DNA of 64,000 nt from Phallusia fumigata (taxonomy: Eukaryota; Chordata; Ascidiacea; Phlebobranchia; Ascidiidae). The notes beneath the pieces are model-generated. The model had not been told where the DNA came from and did no database searches. It saw only the letters and a list, made by a program, of their open reading frames with translations. Positions 48,401 to 58,399 of this stretch are shown here, one piece after another; position 1 is the stretch's first letter; each line of letters opens with the position of its first letter. Where the stretch lies: contig QXVZ01023263.1 of the NCBI GenBank assembly GCA_008931825.1, forward strand, positions 29,427-93,426, written 5' to 3'. Made by a program: the position numbers and the translations under genes.

Positions 48401-51400
48401 TTTTGTTTACAAAGTTGTCCAATTTAGTCCCATGTTTAGAGGCCCACATCATACTTTATTAGCCAAAAACGTTATGGCTGTTTTCTATCTGCAATATGTC
48501 TTTGCAGAACATTGGTATGACATGTATTGTCTTGTGAAATATTTTCCTCCTCATTTTTACAAATACCAAGTGAAGTTAAATGCTTCTATCTTTATTGGTA
48601 TCTTCTAATTACTGCTTGTACATTAATTAGATCTAATGTTGATGTTCTTGTAACATATTAGTCTAATCATCAGTGTGATCCAGCAGATATATAACCTGTG
48701 AAATGTCAACCCATAACATTTGACAGTTCAAAATAAAAAGCATATCACATAAATTTTGCTTTGAAAGAAAACTCAGTCAGGGCATCTATCTTAAATGTGT
48801 TGAAATCCATTTATCTACACTCTTTATGCTTTTGCCAGTGGCAAAAAGTTGAACTTCATGTAGAATGTCAAGAGGTTTGTGCCAACTAGATTTGTAAAAA
48901 CCAAGGTTTAATTGTTTGACCTCAAGTCTAGTTTCTAGGGTCACAGGTACCCTAGTTGATTAACACTGTAAGTGTTACATTTACACAAAAATATACTTTT
49001 TCTGTCATTTTAAACAGAAATGCCAAAACAATCGTACCAAGAAATACGTAATAGAAGCAGATTGCAAGAAATGAACGCCTTGTGACCCAGCTGGGTATTT
49101 TTCTTTTGTTTTGTCACGTTAGCTGTTCATTGTGCTATAAATATGCATTAGATTCTTGTTTCAAATTGTGCAGTTGGGTGGAGTACATGATAAATACCAA
49201 AAGGATTAAATAACACTGACAACAAAAAATGACCTGAACAGCATGTATGTTTTGAACTGATTATCACTGTCAAGTGCAGGAAAATTTTAATGAATTGAAA
49301 GGTGAAAAAATTTGGGAAGATCTGCAATACAATAACCAAAGTTTCCAAACCACTACAGTGTCTAAACTGAACCTGTTTTACAGTAATCTTGCAGTAACAG
49401 CAAAGGTTTGGTGCTGCAGTAAATTAAGTGTTTGTACACATATTTTGTTAGTATTTCAGGTAAAATATGACATTTACACAAGAAATCTGTTGTAAGGTGT
49501 AAAAACACAACTGTTGCAAAAAGTTTCAGGCAAAGGTGAGTAAAAAACACATAACTTACTGGGCTCCTGGGTAAATCTTTTTCATTTTAAACAGTTCATT
49601 TTCATTGTCGAATACCACCATTTTCACCCCCTTTTCCTTTGCATAAACAATGTGGGACCGTTGCTTGCATGGATTGGCAAATATGATGCGTTCTGGAGAT
49701 ACCCCTAGATCTAACATCCTTTTGATTTCAACCTAAAACAAAAATTATCCCTTTTTGTTTTTAACGCTATTTATATGACAATTATGTAGCAAGACTACTT
49801 ATCACATAGAATATAATTATTCTCAGGGACATCTGTACATAATTACACTTTTTTAACAGCATGTAAAGCAGACCTGNTTTTCACCCCCTTTTCCTTTGCA
49901 TAAACAATGTGGGACCGTTGCTTGCATGGATTGGCAAATATGATGCGTTCTGGAGATACCCCTAGATCTAACATCCTTTTGATTTCAACCTAAAACAAAA
50001 ATTATCCCTTTTTGTTTTTAACGCTATTTATATGACAATTATGTAGCAAGACTACTTATCACATAGAATATAATTATTCTCAGGGACATCTGTACATAAT
50101 TACACTTTTTTAACAGCATGTAAAGCAGACCTGATCAACCTTTGCAGTGTTGCAGGCCAAATCTGAAGAAGGTAAATGTTTTTTAAAAATCAAACACCAA
50201 TTAAGTTTATTTATCATGATTTTATTTTGAGTAACAAACCACTTAAATGTGATAACAGGAGATCATGAGGTGATAACAAGACACTAGTTGCACACAGTGT
50301 TGCCTACTGTTATGTATTTACACCTAATTTGAAAATTTTTTATATTTTTAAAGCTTGTGGTTTACAAGTTTATGATTGATAGGTCCATAGCAGAATGGCT
50401 GGTGTAATTTTTGATGGCAAATATACTTAAGTCTTTAAAAAAAATGTTAAAAAATGTTCAAAGTGTGCAGGCAGGTCATGTAAAACAAACTTGATGGACA
50501 CATGTGGCAACAGGTTGGACTGCCCTGATGTAACAACTATGGTAAATTCATAACAAGAAAATGCTTTCATGCATGCAAATAGAAAATGAATAAATTATGT
50601 GTAAATGTCCATAGATGCAAATGATAGTAAAGTCCATTACCAAACATTAATGTCAGAGGGATTCATTACCCTCATAGTATATATTATTGCCCTTTAAACA
50701 TCTCTTTTTTGAAACATCATTTTTTACATTCTCAGCTTTGCCAATTCTAACCAAGGTACTACATGGTCTTGAGTTCAATTGTTCTTTTGATGTGAGACAA
50801 ATGACAATGCATGACTGAGGCAAACAGTTTAGTAATAGATACTGCTAATATTAGGTATGCTACAATATTAACCCAATGATGGCAAAACATAGTCTNCCTT
50901 TTGATTTCAACCTAAAACAAAAATTACCCCTTTTTGTTTTTAACGCTATTTACATGACAATTATGTAGCAAGATTATTTATCACATAGAATATAATTATT
51001 CTCAGGGCCATCTGTACATAATTACACTTTTTTAACAGCATGTAAAGCAAACCTTCTCAACCTTTGCAGTGTTGCGGGCCAAATCGGAAGAAGGTAAATA
51101 CGGGCCACAAATGTTTTTTTAAAATCAAACACCAATTATTTATGATGATTTTATTTTGAGTAACAAACCATTTAAATTTGATAATTTTGTGATAACAAGA
51201 CACTAGTTGCACACAGTGTTGTCAACTGTTATGCAGTTGCACACAGTGTTGCCAACTGTTATGCATTTATACCTAATTTGAAAAATTTGTATATTTTTAA
51301 AGCTTGACTTTTTACAAGTTTATGGTTGATCCATAACAGAATGGCTGGTGTAATTTTTGACGGCAAATATACTTGAGTCTTTAAAAAAATGTTGAAAAAT

Positions 51401-52281
51401 GTTCAAAGTGTGCTGGCAGGTCATGTAAAACAAACTTGATCGTCACATGCGGCCACAGCTTGGACTGCCCTGATGTAACAACTATGGTAAATTCATGATA
51501 AGAACATGCTTTCATGCATGCAAATTGCAAATGAATAAACTATGTGCAAAAGTCCATAGATGCAAACGATAGTAAAGTCCATTACCAAACACAAATGTCA
51601 GAGAGATTCATTACCCTCATAAGATATATTATTGTGCTTAAAACATCTCTGATTTTGCCCATACATAAAATTCGTAACACATGTTAAATTGTTTGAAAGG
51701 ATTGTTTATTCCTTGGAACAGTGGAATTTTTTAAAACAACATTTTTTACATTCTCAGTTTTGCCAATTCTAACCAAGGTACTACATGGTCTTGAGTTCAA
51801 TTGTTCTTTTGATGAGAGACGAATGACAATGCATGACTGAGGCAAACAGTTTAGTAATAGGTAATGTTAATATTAGGTATGCTACAATATTAACCCAATG
51901 ATGGCAAAACATAGTCTATATTTGAGCATTTGCTTTGTAATACCTTGCTAGCACAATCAAAACCAGTTCCCATAGCCATCATCATTTTTAAGAGAGCCAT
52001 ATCAGAGTTACATTTAATGGCATAATGTGGATGTACTCGAGGAAACTCTGTTTTCCAACGTTGATGCTTTGCTACAACATCACCCAAGTCGCAAACCAGA
52101 AATGGGTCTTCACCATCCTAAATAAAACCATTTTTCTAAACAGTTTGAACAAGCAAGACCAGACACATTAACAACACCGTACCCCATGACCCAAGCTGTC
52201 CACAAGTTTGGATTGTACAAATGTTTCAATTTTGAAATCGTTTGATAGCTCAACATAGGTAGATTGTGGTGTGTCTTTCAT
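45465..52281 (-). CDS. ODC1: Ornithine decarboxylase, complete ten-exon gene
   Basis: Ornithine decarboxylase converts ornithine to putrescine, the first step of polyamine synthesis, as a cytosolic PLP enzyme acting as a homodimer. Exons (plus coordinates, gene order) are 52183-52281, 51944-52117, 49560-49732, 48145-48279, 47894-48059, 47399-47582, 46863-46996, 46405-46528, 45964-46051 and 45465-45603. Phases all match and give 471 codons plus stop (human 461). Key residues are present: PLP lysine in HYAIKCN, GFDCAS, HVGSGC, GGGFPG, EPGRYY, YVNDG and the catalytic Cys in WGPTCD, so this is an active-type ODC and not an antizyme inhibitor. The C-terminus ([17 protein letters not shown]) resembles the degradation tail region of vertebrate ODC. 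The last exon acceptor is my inference from phase; the others are clear. Confidence 0.95.
49621..50133. repeat. 256-bp direct repeat around one N (49877), duplicating part of ODC exon 3
   Basis: The segment 49621-49876 is repeated at 49878-50133 without visible differences. It includes most of ODC exon 3 and its acceptor. The second copy lacks the exon's 3' part and donor, so it cannot be a usable exon. The N at the join indicates overlapping contig ends. Confidence 0.9.
50126..50527. mobile_element. Degenerate hAT-like MITE in ODC intron 2 (first allele copy)
   Basis: Starts CAGACCTGATCAACCTTTG and ends GGTTGGACTGCCCTG, roughly inverted termini of the hAT type. It is flanked by ATGTAAAG on the left and ATGTAACA on the right, a near-perfect 8-bp target duplication. 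The interior is AT-rich and non-coding. The same element appears in the second intron copy. Confidence 0.6.
51048..51472. mobile_element. Degenerate hAT-like MITE in ODC intron 2 (second allele copy)
   Basis: Counterpart of the 50126-50527 element, with the same flanks (ATGTAAAG and ATGTAACA). It keeps GCGGGCC and GGGCCACA stretches that the other copy has partly lost, and carries two tandem 30-bp units (51205-51234 and 51235-51264) where the other has one. Confidence 0.6.
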
Positions 52282-52368
52282 GTTGTTGCTCAGCTGTTTG
52301 GGTATGAAATGGTATAAAGTGTGTGTGCTTATAAACAGTGAAATGTAGAAAAATGGTGTGTCCGCTCG
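52282..52368 (-). other. ODC 5' UTR exon with splice acceptor
   Basis: On the minus strand, TATGTTTTTTACAG immediately precedes 52368, a good acceptor 87 bases upstream of the ODC start codon. There is no in-frame upstream Met in the segment. It could be joined to an upstream 5' UTR exon or, if the lineage uses spliced-leader trans-splicing, to a leader. Confidence 0.5.
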
Positions 52369-52481
52369 CTGTAAAAAACATAGGTTCATTACCTTGCTGC
52401 TAACAGAAAAAGTAAAGAGATACAAAACAAACATACTCAAGGTGACAGAAGACACAGAAAAAACGCTACACCCTGAAAATG

Positions 52482-52580
52482 CTAGCTAGGGTCCCACGGT
52501 GGACTGAAGTTGAAGTCGAGTTGCTCCTTGTACAAGCACAGACCCTCTTGACGGGCTGTGTACTTACTAATAACTGGGAC
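52482..52580 (-). CDS. 3' terminal exon of an unrecognised gene upstream of ODC
   Basis: A strong acceptor (AATTTTTTTTCAG ending at 52581) opens a frame of 32 codons ending in TAG at 52482-52484. The peptide, including QEGLCLYKEQLDFN and ending FSPPWDPS, looks like genuine protein. A possible preceding exon lies at 52653-52687 (donor GTAAGT; weak acceptor). I do not recognise the family. The stop lies only about 115 bases before the ODC 5' UTR acceptor on the same strand. No polyadenylation signal was noticed in between. Confidence 0.4.
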   Translation of the reverse strand, partial: VPVISKYTARQEGLCLYKEQLDFNFSPPWDPS

Positions 52581-53737
52581 CTGAAAAAAAATTCATTTAA
52601 CATATTTATTCATTCAAAACACAGTAAGAATACACCATTCAAAAATACTTACAAATGACACCTTGCGAAGAGACGAACTTTGGATTGCTGTTAACGACGG
52701 AATTTTGCCAGTTTATCTTTAACAATTCAAATATAAGGGAAAAGGCCTGCCACATAAGCGTACAGAAAATCAAAACACAGTTACAGTATACCAAGTCATG
52801 TCTATATGGCTCCTGATACGAAGTTAAACTAATACTGCAAAAGTTTCTGCATAACCTGGCCAGCCGGATACCTCTATTATGCTTCAGTGTTTTACATTTG
52901 AATACTAATATGTCATAATCATTCCTGAAACATAGTGTAATAAAGCAATTAAAATAAATATACGGGCATGTATCAACTTTTAACGTACCTCCAGGCTAGC
53001 GAGTATATAACACTTACTGGAATAATATGTGTTTTGTTGTACACTTTATCATGTACTTTTGTTTTATGATTAAACCTTTCATTATATTACCAGTGACGAA
53101 AAGCATAAAAGGGTAACAAAAATTGGCTTAAAAAAATTTGAAAAATGACTTTTTCTCTGAAAGCAGAAACCTGGTGCTAAATGTAAACAAAAGATTGGTA
53201 GATGCTAAATAATGTAAAAAGCTATTTCACTGAAGGTCCAATTTGTGAACTTCCACACTTTGCATGCCGTTTTAAACAAAGTTTTTAACAATGGCCTCAC
53301 CTCACCTCGCTTCGTACATACTTGAGCAAGAAGTTAACCCCTAATCTGATTTTTCGAATGGTGGCGCTAGTGCTAGCGCTTTTAATACCCCAAGGGTCTA
53401 TAACAGAACAAGGTTTCCCTAAAATTCTGGAGTTTATTTTGGAAGTCACAGAGCAAATTTTTTCAATCCGAACCCGCCTTGTATGGTTTATACTTTTAGC
53501 CTTGTTTGGTTTATAGATCTCTGGTTAAATAGCGCCTTTTTTACAAATTTGCAACGACCCCTTGTTTATTCATGCTTACGATTTCTATGCTATAATTTAC
53601 AAATACGTTAAGGTAAACCATTTAGTATTCTATGGTTAAGCGTTATGCCTTTCTCTCGTTCGTGTCTGCTATTAGTGTTGAAAATTTTTTCGTTTGTTTT
53701 TCTGTTTAAATTTTTGCCTTAAAGTTTTACACCTAAG

Positions 53738-53958
53738 CCTAGTATAATCCTGGAGCGGTAAACCCCGTGGTGATTATTCATGGGTCTTCAACCCGAGTTG
53801 GAAAAAATACTGCTCTGTGCCACTAACATTAGGCAGCTATTTGCGACNCCTAGTATAATCCTGGAGCGGTAAACCCCGTGGTGATTATTCATGGGTCTTC
53901 AACCCGAGTTGGAAAAAATACTGCTCTGTGCCACTAACATTAGGCAGCTATTTGCGAC
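53738..53958. repeat. 110-bp direct repeat around one N (53848)
   Basis: 53738-53847 equals 53849-53958, with a single N between. Same signature as the other N sites: an unmerged contig overlap. No coding sequence involved. Confidence 0.9.
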
Positions 53959-54370
53959 TCCGTTTATCTCTGCGGGATACATCTGCTGAGCTGTTTACCG
54001 ATGCCTCCCCTTCTTTGCTGTTGTATTTTGCGCAATTACGAATACTTTTTCTATCAATTAAACCGATGTTTTTTTTCAATACAAAACTAGATAGTGTTGG
54101 CAACAGCTTTGACATTATCGGTAAGTTATAACACAAAAGAGAGCGGTGTGTGCGTGCTGGATGTTTGTTCGATCCCTTGTTGGAAGTTTTTAGTTTCATC
54201 TGATTAGTTCCTGAACCTTGTGAGTATAGCTAAGTAGTAAAATGATTCACCTCCCCCACTCACATCGATAGTGATTTTGATTTTGCGTGACAAAAAAGGG
54301 TGCAAACGTTTTTGACAAAATTGCAATACAGCAGGCAGTTTTACAGCGGACTAAACTTGAGATATCGACA

Positions 54371-54595
54371 ATTTCTCTGTCTTTACCGCCTCTGACCTGT
54401 TGCAAATGCTTTATAAGCAAATTCTAGTAAATTGGTCGTGGCATCCCTGAGCCCAGAAATGACCGGGGCACCCTGCTTGGAANATTTCTCTGTCTTTACC
54501 GCCTCTGACCTGTTGCAAATGCTTTATAAGCAAATTCTAGTAAATTGGTCGTGGCATCCCTGAGCCCAGAAATGACCGCGGCACCCTGCTTGGAA
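54371..54595. repeat. 112-bp direct repeat around one N (54483)
   Basis: 54371-54482 matches 54484-54595 with one visible difference (GACCGGGGC against GACCGCGGC). An unmerged contig overlap in a possible hAT-derived sequence. Confidence 0.9.
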
Positions 54596-55074
54596 AACAC
54601 TGCTTTAATAAAATGGGTATTCTGTGTGTGCGACATTTAAACGACATACTTGATTGTTCTCGTTGGTTCGGCTAACCTTACGATGATTGACAGGAAACAA
54701 TGCCCTCTTTGTTGACCAAGCACCGAGTTCACAAAATAAGATCTTTTGTCCGAGAAGAAGTTAAAGGGAAATGTGCGGGCAAGGCTTAAAACGCTGTGCG
54801 TGCGTTGGATGTCTGCAGGTATCGAGTCGCGTAAGAAAGCAAGATCTCAGCTGCCGATATACACTTGGCGCGATCTTATCCAAACAATACGAGACAAAGT
54901 TGTTGCAGACCTACTTTTCGCCGTTTGATGTCTTGCATGTTGGAACATCGTTGCACCCAACCACATTCCGGTTTTGCGCAGGTTCCGTATGTTGTGCTGT
55001 TTTTACCCAACGGTACGTAACGTTGTCTACCTCGCCGGGAGTTCGCATTCGTCTTTACGCATTTAAAGCATAGC

Positions 55075-58000
55075 ATGACGTGGGGGCTTACGCTTCCTGC
55101 ATACGGTTTATTTTGTTGCTTAGCTGTGTTTGCTTTTGGTTTGGCACCAGAGAGGCCCATCGTCAACATGAAGCAAGCTAAAAGACAATATTGTTTGTTA
55201 CACTTATACCAGCCCCGTCAAAAGGTTACCTCAAATATAAACTACGTAATACCGAGTCCAATAAAGCCTAGAATTCGCCGTTCCGAGAGATTTTGCTCAA
55301 GCAGAGTCCACGCTAGCACAGGAAGACAATTGCCCTGCTGTAGGGGGAGAAACGATAGCTGTTCAGTGAGCTTCTATGGAACAACATGTTACTGCGACAG
55401 TTTTTGCAACAGGAAGGTCGATTCAGATTGCTGCCCTGATTTTAGCAGTTACTGTTTGCACCAAAACCGGAAAACCACGACTGTAGTTCCGCCAGGAAAA
55501 CATTTAACTACAGAAATATCAAGTCTTGTCCATGCTACCGCTACGAGCCATGTGGATACAGGTACTGTAAATTGTGCAAAAAAAGTAGTTGTAAGTTAAA
55601 ATACGTTGAGCTCACTTTGCTGCAGGCGAATGCTTCTACAATGGCCACACGTTTAAAGCTGGTGATGTCACCAAAATCAACTGCAATCGCTGGTACATAG
55701 AAATTAAAATGTGTTTTAATGAAAAATCCCAAAACAACTTAATTGAAAACATTATGTCAGCTAAACAACTTAATTGAAAACATTACAATTCCTAGCACCA
55801 GAAGTTGTGTTTTTGGTTTTCGGTTAAAAGCGTCTGCGAGTCCGTGGTCAACGGCTATTACCAGCTGAATTGCGAAGACCATGTTTGTCTTGTTCGTCCC
55901 AACATCGTGGAGGCAATAAACAAAGGTAACTTTCAGATTAACGGCTGTGTTTGCATACGGCTTTGACAAACAAGCCCACAAACTTCGACCGTATCAACTC
56001 CTTTAAATTTTTTTTAAAAAAACGTGCCCAAAATATGTTTGCGTGAGTACAGGTGTGCACAGTCCAAACAGAACATCACAATCGGATACACCGGGTTAAA
56101 ATAAAAATGAAGTAAAGGTTATCGTTTCATGTTTCAATCTATAACATTTAATCAAACATTTTAGCTTGGTTTAAAGTTTTCTGGCTGCCTGGGCAAGTCT
56201 ATTTGCGGCCTATCAATTTAGGTGCGTCAAATATCAGTCGGGACAGCGCAGTTTGATGAAACAACAGTACTGTTCGAAGCAGCGCAGCTTGACTCAACAC
56301 CAGCGAGACCTTTCTTTCCAGTGAAAACAAACTAATTCGGCGTTAGCGCAGTTAATAACGTTGCTTTAGCTGCCCTAAGGGTTTCTGGCGTTTTTACCAT
56401 GAATCTCCATTGTTTCGAAAACGTGCCCGCGTACTTAAAGTTATAGCAACAGCAAATTACCACAGTTGATGAATGGGCAAAGTTTACTAAACAAAAGATG
56501 AGTTCCAGGGTGGATGACTTCATTACTAAAATACAATTGGACTGTTTGTAGTCAACTTTGTTTTTCAGCGCCTAAAAACAAACACTCAGCCTGTCTATTT
56601 GCAGGTGGTTACAGCTGGAAGGCCGCTAATTACTCGTTTCTTTGGGGTCTAACACGAGATGAAGGCTACAGATTGCGTCTGGGAACTAAGAAAGTTCCCA
56701 AACTTGTAAGGTAGGGGAGCCTGATTGCCCTTTCACTCCTAATGTGTGTATTTTGTAACTGACTTCTGTGTTAAAATGATTACCAATGTTTTGTCACCCC
56801 AACTACAGCGAAATGACTGAACTGCACACCCCTGCTTGGCCAGGTCCAATCCCAAAGCACTTTGACGCTCGAGTAAAATGGCCTGGTTTAATCTCACAAC
56901 CACGTGACCAAGGAAATTGTGGAAGTTCATGGGCTTTTTCCACCTCTAGTATGTTTTAGATTTTACCAACTTTCTGGGTTAGTAACTTCAAATCTGATAT
57001 TGAACGACCGTTAGAATTTAGATGTAAAAACACATTGTCTAAACAATAATGTATTTGTGTTTTGGTGCAGGCGTTGCAAGCGACCGACTTAGCATTCAGT
57101 CGAACGGAGAAAAAACTGTCGTTCTTTCCCCGTATCACCTTATGTCGTGCCTTACATCGAATTCATGCTTTGGTGAACGACTGGACAGGGCTTGGTGGTT
57201 TCTGAGAAAACGCGGGTAATCTACTTAACGCAACTGCAACAATGCACTGCGAACGCTAAATCCCCAAAAAGATCTTTTCTGGAGTCATCCGGACATATAT
57301 AATTGTGTAAATTTACATGGCCTTTGTTTGAGATCACTTTCGATGTACCACATAGTCGGATATTGTTTTACAACCGCGTGTAAATAAACCTTTATATAAG
57401 TGGTGACTTATTGGGATTCATGATGAAACTGCGAACGCCGTTTTATGCATCACCAATGCAAACGTACGTTCTTTTATTCTTGTAGAGTTGTATCCACCTC
57501 ATGTTATCCCGCCGCAACAGAAACTTGCAAATTTCACCTCAAGAAACGCGAACTTCGTGCAACGTGCCCATCTGGTGCAGTAATTGGAAAATCAAATGTC
57601 CACAGATCGTCGCCGACTTACAAGATTTCGCGACTTTCTAGCGACATCAAGTGGGAAATCTTTAACAATGGACCGGTACAGGGTAACAATTACTGGCATT
57701 TATTTTTGAAAACTACTTATTTTTAACCAACTGATTTTTTGTTCTATCTAAACAGCTTTGATAAGGGCTTGGCCAGATTTTTTCTCGTATAAGTCCGGCA
57801 TATACGTGGCAACAAATTTAGATAATTTATTGGATAAAGTATTCAAAGAGGATATTCATCACTCTGTTAAGGTTATTGGGTAAGTGGAGTGCGTTAATCA
57901 AGTGTGTTTCTTGACTTAAAGCAAAAACGGTTTTTTTTGTAGCTGGGGAACAGAAAAAGATGATCTTGGATTCCAAACAAACTATTGGGTAAAAACGTTT

Positions 58001-58249
58001 AACTTGGTTTTGCTGTGTCAAATCGGTGCAAATACCCGCATAAATATAAATTCATTTATGGTGTAAATCAACTAAGTCGTCCGCAAACATAAGGAAACAC
58101 ATACAAATATGTAAACGGAGTTGTTTTTTGTTCAGATTGCCCAAAATTCGTGGGGCACGGGTTGGGGAGAGGACGGGTATTTTCGGATCCACGAAGGCGA
58201 ACTTGGCATTGAATCAATGGTGATTGCTGCATGGGCAAATGTGCACTGA
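55075..58249 (+). CDS. TINAGL1: Tubulointerstitial nephritis antigen-like protein (pseudoprotease), complete ten-exon gene
   Basis: Secreted matricellular protein of the TINAG/TINAGL family, which binds laminin, collagen IV and integrins in basement membranes. Exons are 55075-55561, 55626-55692, 55831-55925, 56605-56710, 56809-56948, 57071-57215, 57486-57682, 57756-57879, 57943-57988 and 58136-58249; phases match and give 506 codons plus stop. The ATG at 55075 starts a signal peptide ([12 protein letters not shown]). Next come a somatomedin B-like Cys cluster ([25 protein letters not shown]), a short Cys-rich segment, and a papain-fold domain. The active-site motif reads [10 protein letters not shown]: the nucleophile Cys is Ser, the family hallmark. 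The His ([10 protein letters not shown]) and Asn (NSWG) remain. An AATAAA lies at 58374-58379. It could be TINAG or TINAGL1, or ancestral to both. Confidence 0.94.
55732..55785. repeat. Short tandem repeat in TINAG-like intron 2
   Basis: A 23-base sequence occurs at 55732-55754 and again at 55763-55785, 31 bases apart. Non-coding. Confidence 0.7.
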
Positions 58250-58373
58250 TTCATGCGAGGTCGCAGTGTTTACGGAAATAACAATTACAAACTTACAAAC
58301 TGGAATTTCCCCACAACGTAATTATGTATGGTTTCGGTTCCTGAAAGTTCGTCGCAAGTCTATCACACATTGA

Positions 58374-58379
58374 AATAAA
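58374..58379 (+). terminator. Polyadenylation signal AATAAA of the TINAG-like gene
   Basis: AATAAA 125 bases after the stop codon, in the expected orientation and distance. Confidence 0.7.
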
Positions 58380-58399
58380 TGGTATTGTTTTTTTACTTC

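Larger units (their letters stand above)
49975..51915. repeat. About 1 kb direct repeat around one N (50896), two diverged versions of ODC intron 2
   Basis: The stretch 49975-50895 corresponds to 50897-51915. The versions differ by substitutions and several indels, including an extra 30-bp unit in the second, so they look like two alleles placed end to end. With the N at 49877, the middle piece 49878-50895 is almost entirely redundant. Confidence 0.85.
52700..55074. other. Intergenic region between ODC side and TINAG-like gene
   Basis: AT-rich, with two single-N repeat pairs (53738-53958 and 54371-54595). Minus-strand ends reading CAGTATTTTTTCCAA (near 53812) and CAGTGTTTTCCAAGCAGGG (ending at 54602) resemble hAT termini, but no matching partner was found. 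No gene is supported. Confidence 0.4.

Noticed and set aside
49878-49992. Second copy of ODC exon 3 as a real alternative exon
   Set aside because: It begins at an N, lacks the 3' part and donor, and is identical to the true exon; assembly overlap is the simpler explanation.
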